From Costus lasius (Eukaryota > Streptophyta > Magnoliopsida > Zingiberales > Costaceae): a stretch of 64,000 bases of DNA. Under the pieces are notes generated by a model, which had not been told where the DNA came from, did no database searches, and was given only the letters and a program-made list of their open reading frames with translations. The stretch covers positions 78,911,461 to 78,975,460 of the forward strand of contig CM050447.1 of NCBI GenBank assembly GCA_027563935.2. Reading direction: 5' to 3'. A program made the position numbers and the translations under genes. Shown here piece after piece: positions 45,918-58,105 of the stretch. Positions within the stretch are counted from its first letter, which is position 1, and the number at the start of each line of letters is the position of its first letter.

Positions 45918-46509
45918 CTGAATAAAAGTGATGCAAATGTCTTGGAAGGCTGGAAAATCCTGTCAGTTGCGTTGAAGCAGCGCTGCACACTGAAATTTGA
46001 ATACAATATAACAAATTTGAGTTCTAGTTGAAATCACTCTTTCAAACTTCCTTAGGAACAAAAATCTTTACTTAGCATGCATTCTAGAGATAGGAATCAA
46101 CTAAATCGAAGCTCAAACCAAAGAGGTTTGGACCTAGCGGAAACTGGCGATCAATAGGCAGACGAATTAGCAAATCGAGCTCATTAGAGCTATAAATCAC
46201 TTTGAAAATCTCCAAAAACTTCAAGGGACGAGTCAGGAAGGATCAACGATGATCAAAGAAGCAAATGCGAGTGGAAATCCCAAGAATCAACGCCAAAACG
46301 AACAAAAAATGAGAAGGGCGGAAATCTCATGCAGACTTGCTTAAACGAATAGATCGGGCTAGAGATCACCAAATCGTCGGTCGGAGTTGGATGGGAAGGG
46401 TCGCCGATGAGTTCTGAGGGCGAGGGAAGGTTGGAATCACAAGGTCGGGAACACGAGTGAAAAACCCTAAAACACGGCGGAAACCCTAAAAATACGACAG
46501 AGAAATCGT

Positions 46510-46890
46510 GTGGGCCGAAAGAATTACAACCATAATTTTCATTACGGCACTGCCGTAATTCATTCTAGTTCATAAATGCTGGAAAACACGGCCCGTGAAA
46601 ACAAATACGACCTTACCGTAAATCTGCAAAAACTTTCTATTAAAAAATATGCTGAAATTACGGCCCTATGAAATTGTTTACGGCACTGCCATATTTTTCA
46701 CAAAACTTCGGGAAAGAAATCGTTCAAAATTATGGCTCGTGAAATTTGTTATGTCAGTCCCATAAAAGTTGAGTTTTTGTTTTTGACGAAATAGGACAAA
46801 ATTACGGCCAGTGGAAAAACTTATGGTGCTACCGTAATACGCACGAAATTTGGAAAACTTTCTGGTCAAAAATTGACTACAATTACGGCC
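46510..46890 (-). repeat. ATTACGG palindrome array inside element B
   Basis: Palindromes near 46540-46558 (ATTACGGCACTGCCGTAAT), 46604-46622, 46676-46692, 46749-46765 and 46822-46838, several decayed. Spacing is about 63-75 bp, with half-sites such as ACGGCCCGTGAAA between them. It sits between gag and the post-pol ORF, the position of the internal array in element A. Confidence 0.82.
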
Positions 46891-48360
46891 CATAATTCTG
46901 GTCTAGGAATATCAGGCTGACATGTCTCATCACCTTTTGGTTCTTCACCTTGGTGAGGTGGCGAACTAGCATGGGACTGCTCATGTGCAGGAGATTTTTC
47001 CAAGACTGGTTTACTGTTAAGTTCAATCTTAGGCTCTTCCTCATCCTCCTCAAATCTCCCTCTAGGTTCATCTAATTGCCTCCCACTCCTAGTGATTATA
47101 GCATTACAATGTTCCCTAGGGTTTGGTTCAGGTTTAGCAGGTAATTTCCCTGGGGGTCTATAAAAAGTGCTAGCTTGTTGTGCTATTTGGTTTTCTAACA
47201 TTTTGGTGTGAGCACTCATGTTATCCATCCTAGATTCCATACTATCCATCCTAGAGTTGATTTATTTGAGAGTCTCATTCACATCTTCATTTTGTTTTGA
47301 CTGGGTACTCATAAATTTCTCAAACATCACCTCTAAACTAGACTTAAGTGGATTAGGATTGGAATTCCTAGATTGAAATTGAGGTCTAGAATCTGATTGT
47401 ATTCCCTGATTACTCCTCCATGATAGGTCTGGGTGATTTCTCCATTCAAGGTTATAAGTACTAGAATAAGGGTCATTATTTCTACTTTGATTGTAACCCC
47501 CTATAGCATTCATATGTTCTATACCCTGATCAGCAATTCCTTTACACTCCTCAGAATAGTGTCCATGATTACCACAAATATCACATATAGCAGAAGATGA
47601 AACTACAGCAGTTTGCATTTGAAAAGAATCAAATCTATTGCTCAAAGAATCTACCTTCTCAGCCAAGATGTGTCAGTTATCATTTTCATTCTTACCATGA
47701 GGAGGCCGATATATCACTCCTCTTTTTGTAGTCCATTGGTTGTGGTTTAAAGCCATCTCTTCAAATAAAGTGAAAGCATCTTCAATAGTTTTGCTCATGA
47801 GGGCTCCTCCTACAGTAGCATCAACAGTCAAATGGGTATTATAAAGCAAACAATTATAAAAAGTATGTATTAAAACCCAATTTTCAAGGCCATGGTGAGG
47901 ACACTTCCGTTGTAACTCATTGAAACACTCCCATGTCTCGCTCAAAGACTCGTCATCCCGCTATGCAAAGCTAGTAATCTGGTTCCTTAACTGCATCGTC
48001 TTGCTGGGTGGGAAATACTTCGTCAAGAAAGCATTAGACAGTTGATCCCATGTAGTGAATGTCCCAGCAGGTTGAGAGTGAAGCCAAGAATGTGCTCGAT
48101 CCTAGAGGGAAAAAGGAAACAATCTAAGTTTTAATGCATCACTAGAAACACTATTAAGTATCACATAGTTCAAGAAATAAAGCAAGATGTTGATTAGGAT
48201 CTTCAAGTGGAGTTCCTCCAAACTGAATTTGCTGGATCATAGATAAGAAAACAGGCTTAATTTCAAAGTTATTAGCCTCTATAACTGGTCTAGCAATGCT
48301 AGAGTGTATCTCCTGTGGTTTAGAGGCTGCATAGTCTCTAAGTAATCTTCTGTCTGCCAT
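46866..48360 (-). pseudogene. Element B gag
   Basis: The ATG at 48360 starts MADRRLLRDYAA. The gag core (LALFLELCDT, LRLFPFSL*DRA, FNELQRKCPHHG) is broken by stops, at least two of them TAG where A has a sense codon (TSFA*RDDE against TSFTQKDGE in A). It continues with VGGALMSKTIEDAF, a TGA near 47672, and an intact CCHC zinc knuckle (CDICGNHGHYSEEC, about 47546-47587) that element A lacks. The end NPREHCNAIITRSGRQLDEP runs into the palindrome array at about 46870, where protease should begin. So pol has been removed by deletion. Confidence 0.85.
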
Positions 48361-48639
48361 GACTATTTCTTCTTCCTGCCTTTCTTCAAATCTGAGTTTC
48401 CTGCGCAGTCTAAGAGTTTTCTTAATCTTAGGATCTAAGGGAACTAGAGGTCCTAATCTAAGATTCCTGCGCATGCACAAGTAGATAGATCAAATAAACT
48501 AAAAATATGCAGAAATGTACAAAAAAACATAATTAATCTCAGCTTCTGAGAATCCTAAGAAAAATAACAAAAGCAGAAAATAAAACAAAACCTAGTCTAG
48601 TAATACTTTCAATTTGTTCGATATTAACAAAAACCAAGG

Positions 48640-48663
48640 TCCCCGGCAATGACGCCAAAAACT
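48640..48663 (-). other. Primer-binding site of element B, tRNA-Asp type
   Basis: Minus-strand reading from 48663: a few bases, then TTTGGCGTCATTGCCGGGGAC. It matches the tRNA-Asp complement with two transitions. Confidence 0.8.
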
Positions 48664-50500
48664 TGTTGTGTCCGCAAATGTACGAATACTCGAAGTAATA
48701 AAAAGATATCGAACCACAGAGACCTCGTTTATTAAGTACCAAATAATTAATTTTTCACTAGCTAAGCAATTGATTATGATGCAAGTAAATGATCAGAAAG
48801 TACATGAGATGTAAGAGAGAAAAGCTGGGACTAGGGTTTCATCCACCTTAATTTTAATGACTAGTTGGAAATAAGTGCTCGTCAGTTCGATCTTATTATG
48901 ATAAAGATATAATTTACTTTATAAAGAAATCATCTCGCTTTCGCACAGGATTTATTTACAAAGAATCAATCCTCACTTTTGCCTAGGATTTACTCAATGC
49001 TAAAGATAAGTAAATCATTAACAAGGAGATTTAAGATCACTTTTATGCATCCAATCTCTATGTCAATCATCTCAAGTAAAAACTAAATACTTTCATACTT
49101 TAGTTTCACACGTTCTACTTAAGGGTTTCCAACGATCCAATACCTAATTTCTTGTGATATCTTCATGTTTAATTCATTAATTCTTCGTAGATCAGATTAT
49201 CAACAAGTCAATAAACTTCTAAGATTTAGAAATAAGAACAAACCTAATTTCTTACTATGAGTTCCTAAATCTCAATTTTAGGGTTCTAAGTTTTCTAAGT
49301 CACTTTTTAGTCCATATCACAAAAACTCCAATACATGTTGACAATATGAAACTAGAAAGGATTAAAGACGATCATCACTTAAGTAGAATTATCATAATAA
49401 AAATCTCCTGACGAAATAAAGGTCATCTAGTTATTATGAAATTAAGCGGATTACACCTCATGTCCCAAAAAGTGTTTAAGCTAGCATGGTAGAAGAATTA
49501 CAAAAAGTCATAGTTTATAATGATCAAAAATCGAAAAGAAAGAGGAATTTTACAAACCACAGGGCTGTAATGAAAATTACAACCCATGATTTTGCTCCAG
49601 AACTCACGATGAACAGTGTGGCGTCCCTTCTTTCGTTGATTTCTCCCCTAATCGATCTCCTTTCACTCTAAAACTTCTAGGGTATGTTCTCTTCTTCCAA
49701 GTGTAGCTTTCACTCAAATTTCATGGTCGGTGGTGCTCTGTACATTTCGCAGCGACGAACCCTAGGGCGGCGGTGAAGAACTCGATTTCTCTCTGAAACG
49801 TCAATCAAAATTAGGGCTTTATGTTCGATGATGTTCGCCTCTTCCCCTCGAGTATTCTCCCTTTTACTATTCTTGAATTGGTGGTTTAAATCGTCCGCAA
49901 TCATCTACACTAAAATTGGGCTACAGTAATACCAGGAAAATCGGCTGTCTGGATCATAATCACGGCCGTAATTTCTATTATGGTAGTGCCATAATATCTT
50001 CTAAAAAGAAATACGGGTCGTAATGTAAACCACGGCAGTGCCATACAATTGCAAATCTTTCTGGAAAGAAATCTCTCAAAATTACGGCCCATAATATAAA
50101 TTACGGCAGTGCCGTATTCTTCTCTGGACAGAAATCGACCGAAATTACGGCATGTCGAATAGATTACGGTAGTGCCATGGTTTATTCTGTAGGTTCAGTA
50201 AAACCACGGTACCGTAATATTCATTACGACCCTGCTGTAATTTCGTCTGAAACTCCGATCTGTGTGAAATTTGACATGTAATCTTCTCTTGATGATGGGA
50301 TTTTCTCTATGCACTTGAATTGCTCAAAAACGCCTTAAAATGTTACCTTTTACCTGAAAATGATATTAAAAAAACCAGAAAAGGTGTAGATTCCGTAATA
50401 TTTGATAAATAAGGCATAAAAATAAGCAAAAGAGCATGAATATGACACAAAAAGACCTATCAAATGGCACAAAAATATATTATGAATTTTTGTGTCATCA
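48664..50500 (-). repeat. 5' LTR of element B
   Basis: 1837 bp, minus strand, TGATGACACA at 50500 to GGACACAACA at 48664, followed by the priming site. It pairs with 33432-35263 by length, similarity and the CTTAG duplication. Confidence 0.9.
49910..50240 (-). repeat. ATTACGG palindrome array in B 5' LTR
   Basis: Palindromes near 49976-49996, 50034-50045, 50100-50117 (ATTACGGCAGTGCCGTAT), 50161-50177 and 50202-50235, some decayed. It corresponds base for base in order to the array at 34680-35010. Confidence 0.8.
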
Positions 50501-50551
50501 CTTAGCGACCCATCCTTCTTCTTTTAGAAGAGGACTGGGGCTCCGTCATAG
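50501..50551 (-). pseudogene. Chromovirus RT remnant F, 5' piece
   Basis: Minus-strand reading: GAPVLF, TAA, KKKDGSL, the start of a gypsy reverse transcriptase (APVLFxKKDGSxRMC). It ends at the CTTAG target duplication and continues in frame at 33431. On the other side it is fused to copia element E within ACGGAG. Confidence 0.75.
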
Positions 50552-52850
50552 CGCTCAGGCTGACGACGGATCCTTCCCGATCTACGCGGTTCCCGTGACA
50601 TCTGAGCCTCAGGTTGAACATTAACCTGATCTATTTGCTCAGGCTCATCCAACTGAGCTTGACTACTTTGTCCCTCTTCTGGAATTTCATCCAGCTTTAT
50701 TTCTCTCCCACTGGTCTCTTGCAGAAGAAATTCCTTCTCAAGAAAAATAGCCGTTCGAGCAACAAATACTTTGTTCTCTTTGGGATCATAGAAATAATAA
50801 CCCTTAGTTTCTTTAGGGTAACCGACAAATATACATTTATTTGATCTGCTTTCCAGTTTCCCAGAGGCGAGCTTTTTGACATAAGCCTCGCAACCCCAGA
50901 TTTTAATAAATGTCAAGCTCGGTTGTTTCCCATACCATAACTCATATGGTGTCTTTGAAACGGCCTTGGATGGCACTCGGTTTAGCACCATTGCAGCTGT
51001 TTCCAGTGCAAATCCCCAAAAGGAGTAAGGTAGAGTAGCCTGACTTATCATAGAACGAACCATATCCAATAAGGTTCTATTTCTCCTTTCGGACACACCA
51101 TTCCATTGCGGTGTTCCTGGTGGAGTGAGCTGTGAGATAATCCCACACTCCTTCAGATAGTCAGTAAACTCACGACTCAAGTATTCTCCACCTCGATCTG
51201 AACGAAGTGCCTTGATATTTCGGCCTAACTGATTCTGTACTTCATTTTTGAATTATTTGAACTTGTCAAAAGATTCACTCTTATGTCTCATTAGATAGAC
51301 ATAACCATACCTACTGAAATCATCAGTGAAAGTAATGAAGTATGAATAGCCACCTCTGGCATGTTTACTAAATGGCCCACACACATCACTGTGAATTAGG
51401 TCAAGTAAACCTGAAGCCCTTTCACCTTTATTAGAAAAAGGAGTCTTCGTCATTTTACCCATTAAACAAGCTTTGCATGTATCAAACTCCTCATAGGAGA
51501 ATGATCCCAACAGTCCATGATCATGCAACCGCTTAATGCGCTTCTTGTTAATGTGGCCTAAATGACTATGCCATAATAAGGTGCTATGATCAGCATACTT
51601 GGCTTTCTTGTTATCAATTTGTTGTACAGAACATTCCATGTCCAACATGTATAACTCATTGTTAATCGACCCAGTTGCATAAACAATATTATCATATGAA
51701 ATACAACACTGTGAAGTTTTGCATTCAAAAGAAAAACCTTTCCTGACAAGAGCAGGAACAGAGATAATATTCTTAGTTATGCTTGGTACAAAATAACAAT
51801 TGTCAAGTTCTAATACAAAACCAGATGGTAAAGAGATGTTATATTCCCCTACAGCAACAGCAGCAACCCGTGCCCCGTTTCCAACTCGTAGGTCCACCTC
51901 ATGCTGTCCCACCTGTCTTCTTCTCTTGAGTTCCTGCACATTTGAACAAATGTGAACTCCACATGCAGTGTCCAACACCCATGAAATAGAAGAAGCTACC
52001 ATGACTTCAGTCACGTAAATACCTGAGCCAGAAGTGAAAGGCTTGCTTCCCTTCTTCTCTCCTTGGAGCGCTCTACAGTCCTTCTTCCAGTGACCCAGCT
52101 GGCCACAATGGAAACATCTGTTGTCCTTTGACCGCTTCACCTTTTGTTTCAAAGCCTTGTTGTAGCTCTTGATAGGGGTTTTGCCCTTCTTCCCCTTCTT
52201 CTTATTCCTTGAAGGAACCATTAAGACAGAGGATGAAGGCTTTCCCTTCTCAAGAGTCTGCTCTGTGGTACAGAGCATGTTCAGTAACTCTGCCGGAGTA
52301 CAGTCGATTTTTTTCATATTAAAATTAATGATGAACGGATCGAAAGAGGCCGGGAGAGACTGTAGAATAATATCTACAACAAGTTCTTGATTGATGGTAT
52401 GTCCCAGTTTTTCTAGAGCCTCCTTGTACCCAATCATCTTGAGTACGTGAGCTCCCACTAGACTCCCTTCAGTCAGTTTGCTATGAAAGAAAAGTTTTGT
52501 CAAGTTATAGCGTTCTGTCCTTGCCTGTGCAGCATACAGCATTTTGAGATTTGCTATAATATCAATAGCTGACAAATCCTCATGCTGACGCTGGAGCTCG
52601 GGCGTCATTGACGCAAGCATAAGGCAAGCGACATCAGTACTATCACTGACGTGCTTTTCATAAGCATCTCGAACCGCCCTTGCGGCGTTCACAGCGGGTT
52701 GAGCCGGTATTGCCAACTCAAGGACATACAGCTTCCTCTCAGCTTTAAGTACAATCTTAAGCTATCTGTACCAGTCTGAGAAGTTTGACCCAGCAAACTT
52801 CTCCTTTTCCAATATGGATCGCAAATTGAGCCCTGTGGTGTTCGTTGCTG
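50546..52850 (-). pseudogene. Copia gag-protease-integrase of element E, broken
   Basis: Aligned by eye to the element C polyprotein. The start codon is lost (ACA at the position of ATG), and a TAG follows after FSDWYR (about 52760). A long open stretch runs 52716-51253 with the zinc knuckle CFHCGQLGHWKKDC, the protease WVLDTAC and the integrase D in IHSDVCGPF. A TAA in FK*FKNEVQN (about 51253) ends it, and a second stretch at 51180-50546 holds the integrase E region (GVSERRNRTLL) to RRQPERYDG. It then joins the chromovirus RT. Not functional. Confidence 0.9.
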
Positions 52851-54482
52851 CAGGAATCTACAACATAGTAAGAACAACAAGGTCAGTATCCATGTTAGAA
52901 TCAATCCAGGACTTAAGAGTGATTCTTTTCTCACTATTTTATCTGACTGAAAATCCAATAAAACAGCCCGAAAGAGTGAAACTCTTTTAGTGAGATGGGA
53001 TCCAGTTTTCATACTTGATCTCCGCGTCCCGCTCAGGCGAGATAAGATACACAGAGAGTACAAGCACTAATCACCGGTAGGCTATCCATGCCAATCGCCA
53101 ACCCGCACGATTCCCCTTCATCTAGGGGATCCAGAAGACTGTGCCAACTGAGTTGGTACAACACAGTCTCTGATTCCTTAGATGGCTGCCTCCATCTAGC
53201 TATCATATGTTCAATATGTAGCATATATGGTCAAGCTGACCTGACCTATTCCCTGGACCACCACGTGCTATGCTGAGCAACGAGAAGCGATAAATCCCTT
53301 CTCTGTAGCATGTAGGTGTAATCTCGCACCGTCTGAAGATAGTTGGGCGTGCCCACTGAGTGGGTACAACACAGCTCCAACGATAGTCAGAACAGTGAGG
53401 TTTCGTGTCAGAAGGCTATCGAGCTTGATATTGACGTTGGATTTTAATGGTCTTTTCTGCAGCTCAAATGTGCCCATCAGGTAGTATGCGCCTATTCTAG
53501 AGTCGAACTCTAGACCTCCCACCTGGTGACGCCAATAGCTACAAACGCTTCTGCCATGTGTGTTGTGTGCTCATGTCTTCTCAAAATACATTTTGAAACT
53601 ATCTAGACATGGTTTGACACGCAGGTCAATTATACATTTTCATAAATGAAAGTGTGATTCGCATATCACAGCAAATTTCTATTTAATTCCAGGCACGCAG
53701 GCCCCAGCACAGCACACAAAATAAGGGCAGCCCACATAAGAATAAATAAACACCCAATCAACATGTTAAACATGCATACATGTGATCCAAACAGAAATAA
53801 AATTTTTTTTTTTTTTTGAAAAACCCATGGCATCAATTTTATTTCCTTATGTGCCCTACTACCTTACAACGGTCCATTTACAGGTATCCACTCATTAGAC
53901 CAAATCAGACCCACTGCCCTTGCATGCACCCAGTCATAACTGACTTGCGTCGACCTCATGGTCAACTATGCATGCCTTAAGGGCTGAACGTCCCACATGA
54001 TTTCTGGCAAGCGGGTGTGACCCGGGCCTTAATCATGATCGTTCACTAGGCGCCTCAATCAGACATCGCTACACGCCCTTCTGCAGTCGGCCTATAGCCA
54101 CCTATATAGCTTGCGCACAGGTGCTATCCAGCCGCCCCATCCAGGCTGTCAGATGGTCTGATTAGGCTGTTGGGTCCAGACTTGACTAACGACTTCAACA
54201 TTGTAAACCCGTCTAAGTATTTAAAGCAGGCGCTTAGATAGATCTAGTGAGGGTCGCGCATGATGATAAGTTTTAAAGAAAAACTTCTATGAATAGCGCA
54301 AACAAACAACATCATATGCGCAAGCTTAAAGGTAAACAAAATACATCTAACATGTGGCATGTATTTTCGCATGACAACAAAAAGCATGCGCATCATGAAG
54401 ATCTATCCAAAGCATAAAACCAAACATGGATCACAAGACGGCAATCATATATATCAAGCCAAAACCATCCTCTGATACCAAT
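52851..54482 (-). other. Element E leader with priming site
   Basis: The minus-strand leader starts with ATTGGTATCAGAGGA (tRNA-iMet priming site, 54482-54468). No gene. The acceptor-like TGTTGTAGATTCCTGCAG of element C is kept at about 52845-52862; the branch-point-like TACTAAC has become TACTGAC. An 18-base A/T run lies near 53803-53820. Confidence 0.75.
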
Positions 54483-56134
54483 TGTAGGTAAACCTAGGTC
54501 ACATGCGCATCTAGAATGTGCATCGGCGGAAATGCTAGGTTTCAAAATCGCTTGACTTAAACATATGATCAACCTTGAAAAGATAGGTTAGAACATTACC
54601 ATTGCCATGTTTTGAGTGGCGGCTTGGAGGAAGAAAGAGGCGAATGCTTCTTCTCCAAAGGAATCACACACAAGATGAAGTTTGCTTCTTCCTTGTGCTC
54701 CTTGTGCTAGCAAAGACACTAAGGAGTCTTTGATCGTGTGATGAGATGTTTTTTCTTCTTCTTGCTGGCCGAACTCCCTGGTGCTGATCGTGAAAACTAA
54801 CCACACACACACACGAGAGAAGAAAGGGGCGAGAGGCGTTCACCGTTCGAAAACGTGGGGGCGTTCCAAAAGAAAAATCTACTTCCAAATATAGCAAGTA
54901 CATAACTCCTTCTTTAAGTCCCCATGAAGCCATCGAAAACTCCTCTCCCCTTTGAACCATGCGTTCACATAAGTGAACCGGTTCAATTTCATTTGGTTCA
55001 AGAACCAAATCGAACCAGCCATGGTCTTGATCTCTCTGAACCTCATGGTTCAAGATCTAACCACACATCTCAATGAACCTCTTGATCTTTACGATCAAGC
55101 ATCAATTCTGCCGATCGAAGCTTACCGATCATATGCCCTAATCAATCAAACATGATCAGACTAGATCCCACTTCCAATCAGAGTTTAAATTGCTTTAAAC
55201 TGAACTAGAATAATTCCAGTCCACACGATCTGACAAAAGTAAGCCATATCATCAAATTGTGCGACCCTAAGGGTTTCCTTCATTGTCGGTAACGATAACT
55301 TATGTTATCACGATCAGAGAGGGGTATCTAGCAACACATCACTGTCTCCCGATATGAAGGAAAGAGTATTCCAAGACTACTCCCAAACCATAGCACAAGT
55401 GTGAATCCAATTCACCCAGCATACGTGTTCCCTTTGCCACTGGATGTTCTCGTTGGACAAGCCTGTCAAGCCTGTAATTCCAACACGATGAGAATGGTTA
55501 GATCAGATGAACATAGTCATCTGGGTATGGCCATACACTTTCTCAACCATCTCATCCAGAGGGGGGCCCCAGTAGAACATCACACTCCAACTAGGAGAGG
55601 CAATCCTTTATCTATCATAAGTGCCCTAACATGATTCATGCCCACTATCCAAGATAATCCTTAACCATTATCTTTCAAATGATATTGAACTACCTCAAGA
55701 CAATGCCAATCATCACTTAGAAACACAAGTGATCTCAAGTCAGAGGGAATATGCCACTTGCTTGCTTATAAGGATTTATTCACATTGTGACAAACAATTG
55801 AATATCCTAAATAGGGTCAGTCCAGTACATCCAATGCACCTATGTGCCAAAATCTTATTCCATACTCGAAGCATCCTATAAGATTAGAACACACATTAGT
55901 CTCCATCATATCAAGGCTGTCTCATGTTCACCAAGATATCTCGACTAAGGACAACTCTGAATGTCAGCACAGCTGAGCATCATTGAGACATTACTCAGAA
56001 GTATACATATAGCAGCAGATAATGCAACAATCTGAATAACAACAATTGCCTTTAGAAAACATATACATAGTTTATACATGATACTGAAAATAACCCAAGG
56101 CCTCAAACATTAGCCTTAAGGGCATACCCCAACA
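54483..56134 (-). repeat. 5' LTR of element E
   Basis: 1652 bp on the minus strand, TGTTGGGGTATGCCC at 56134 to TTTACCTACA at 54483. Ordered similarity to the C LTR over most of its length. Confidence 0.88.
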
Positions 56135-57170
56135 GACTCACCCACTCGCCCAAAAATGACGTCTCGTAGATGTTCAGCACAATCAAACGGGCAAGTGCTG
56201 AGCAACATCACACATGGCCGGCGCACTTGACCAGAGCACGGAGAGAGGCGGGGAATCGCTGACCGAGAACAACAACTCGGCTGGGAGCGCGAAGCGCAAG
56301 GAGCTGGAGAGAGGAAGATGTTAGCTGAGGGCAGCTAATCGGCTAGGAATAGAACCATGTCCAGAACCCGCTAGAGGCACACACACACAAAAATCGAGGC
56401 ATGCGACCAGTAGACGAAGGCTCATCGGAGCACTGTCCGGCCGAGCCCAACCTTGCCGAAAACCAAGGAGACGCCGGCGAACTCGTAGTTGTTGCTGGAC
56501 ACCAACAAAGAAGGGAGCCACACCCCTTCTTCACCGGATGATGTCGGAACCCTAGGAGACGCTGGCGAACCCTTCGCCCGATGTCACCAGGGAGGGGAGC
56601 CAAAGCTCCTAGCCTTGCCGGCCATCCACATTCTCGCCGGAAAATGGTGAGAAGGAGGAGAACGCGACGAAGGGCGAAGAAGCACTCGGCGAACACCTTG
56701 CCAACTAAAAACCACCCGCTGGACGGAGCCGGAGCAGGAGGAGGGCGAGGACATTCCTTGGCGGATGTCCGTCTGCCGGCGATGCCACAGAGAAAGGAGG
56801 AGGAAGGAAAGGGGACGCCGCCCCAAAGCTCCGTTGCATCCCCTACTGCCGCACTCAACCCACCGGGAAGTCGCAGGAGACCGCCGCCGCTACCGGTGAA
56901 GCCATCACCGGAGCTGCTCGATGGCTGAGGGAGAGGAAGGCGACTGCTACCGCCGTTTGCGTAAGTGAGCTCCAAACAGATATTCGCCAATCGCCTCTGC
57001 CTACCCGACCCACTTCGCCGTTGCCCAATCCACTAAGGGCATGGCAGGCTTGGGTCGAGTTGGGCCTGTGCTGGGGTTGGGGCCAGCGCCTGAGCCTAAC
57101 ACTGGGCATGATTAATTGATTAGCTAAAAATTCTTCAACTAAATTGAATAGCCGGCCTAACGTAGTCAAT
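56135..57170. other. GC-rich flank, no convincing gene
   Basis: Sequence to the right of element E. It holds a GC-rich stretch (about 56200-57000) with long accidental frames in several phases on both strands, including a 215-codon one on the minus strand. The translations are low-complexity (Gly, Ser, Arg, Pro) with no recognised domain. Partly repeated phrases (GGAGACGCYGGCGAAC at about 56468 and 56557) suggest old duplication. A GC-rich non-coding transcript or decayed repeat is possible. Confidence 0.5.
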
Positions 57171-58105
57171 CAGACAGACAATCAGACCTCCTAACCCACC
57201 CAAAAGTTGTACCACTTAATCGGTCTAACCCACCCAAAAGTTGTACCACTTAATCGAGGCAAACCACATATTACTTATGATTATCCAACGAGTACAGCCA
57301 ATTCAAACAACCAAACTAGGTAAAACCATTATCACTAAACTAATCAACCTTTGCACCCCGTATGATCTTATCAATTAAAATAAAAAATATTTCCAACTTT
57401 TCAAATTCTCCACTAGAAAAAGAAAAAAGATTAATTTTGCTATAATGAAAATATCTTCCTACGGCTAGTAAAACTTCCTCTGATAAAACAGAATATTAAA
57501 TAAGAAAGTAATTCACAACACTACAATGAAATTAATTTTGCACCATCAAAACTCGCACTAAATATTATGAAATCCGATCTGCACAATACATCTAAAAGTA
57601 GGACAGTAATTCACATATTACTCAACTCTAAGACTCTAACTGTGAGAAAAATAACAGAAAATATAGTAGCTATTTTGAATGTACGAGTAATTCTTGAAAG
57701 CCTCAGGAGCACCTCCAACAATTCAAGCGCTGTTTTGTTCCCGCAGAAATAAAAGCACGAAAAGCAAAATGCAAACGAGACAACAATTCAGATGGCATTG
57801 TGTTGCGGCAAGCGCAACCAGAAACAGGAGCATATGAGATTAATTGGCTTTAGATGATTTCTTTGATGTTGGAAACAAAATCCTCGTGAGAAGGCATAGA
57901 TAATTTGTGTGCACAAGTAAAATCAGAAATATGCATTCAAGTTCAATTCACCATGACAACTATAATCAAAATGTCCATAGAAGTTACAATATAATCATTT
58001 GTACACAAACCACAAATTTACACCTTACTAATATACACGTCTGAAATCCAACTTCACATTTCTCTGAAAATTACTCATTCAGAAATTACAGAGGAATTAC
58101 TTCTG
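57171..58105. other. AT-rich intergenic region downstream of annexin
   Basis: Small repeat at 57180-57255 (CTAACCCACCCAAAAGTTGTACCACTTAATCG, two copies about 40 bp apart). Otherwise AT-rich with nothing recognised. The part next to 58105 should include the annexin 3' UTR. Confidence 0.6.

Larger units (their letters stand above)
33432..50500 (-). mobile_element. Element B, Athila-type Ty3/gypsy lacking pol
   Basis: Minus-strand element with 5' LTR 50500-48664, a tRNA-Asp-type priming site, gag, a palindrome array, an Athila-type post-pol ORF, a spacer and 3' LTR 35263-33432. LTRs of 1837 and 1832 bp and the perfect CTTAG duplication pair the ends. No protease, reverse transcriptase or integrase remains: gag runs straight into the array at about 46870. 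Element G is inserted in the post-pol part. B is the same family as A but has its own sequence. It would depend on other elements for movement. Confidence 0.88.
50546..56134 (-). mobile_element. Element E, truncated Ty1/copia
   Basis: Minus strand: 5' LTR 56134-54483, tRNA-iMet priming site, leader, then gag, protease and integrase up to the point matching residue ~763 of the element C polyprotein (RRQPERYDG). There it ends abruptly and chromovirus sequence begins. Reverse transcriptase, RNase H and 3' LTR are missing. The element is a clear relative of C but diverged. The right flank starts GACTC at 56135; no left duplication can be found because the end is lost. Confidence 0.9.

Noticed and set aside
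56343..56990. A 215-codon minus-strand frame with overlapping plus-strand frames
   Set aside because: GC-rich low-complexity translation with no domain, and long frames in several phases of the same stretch, as expected from composition alone.
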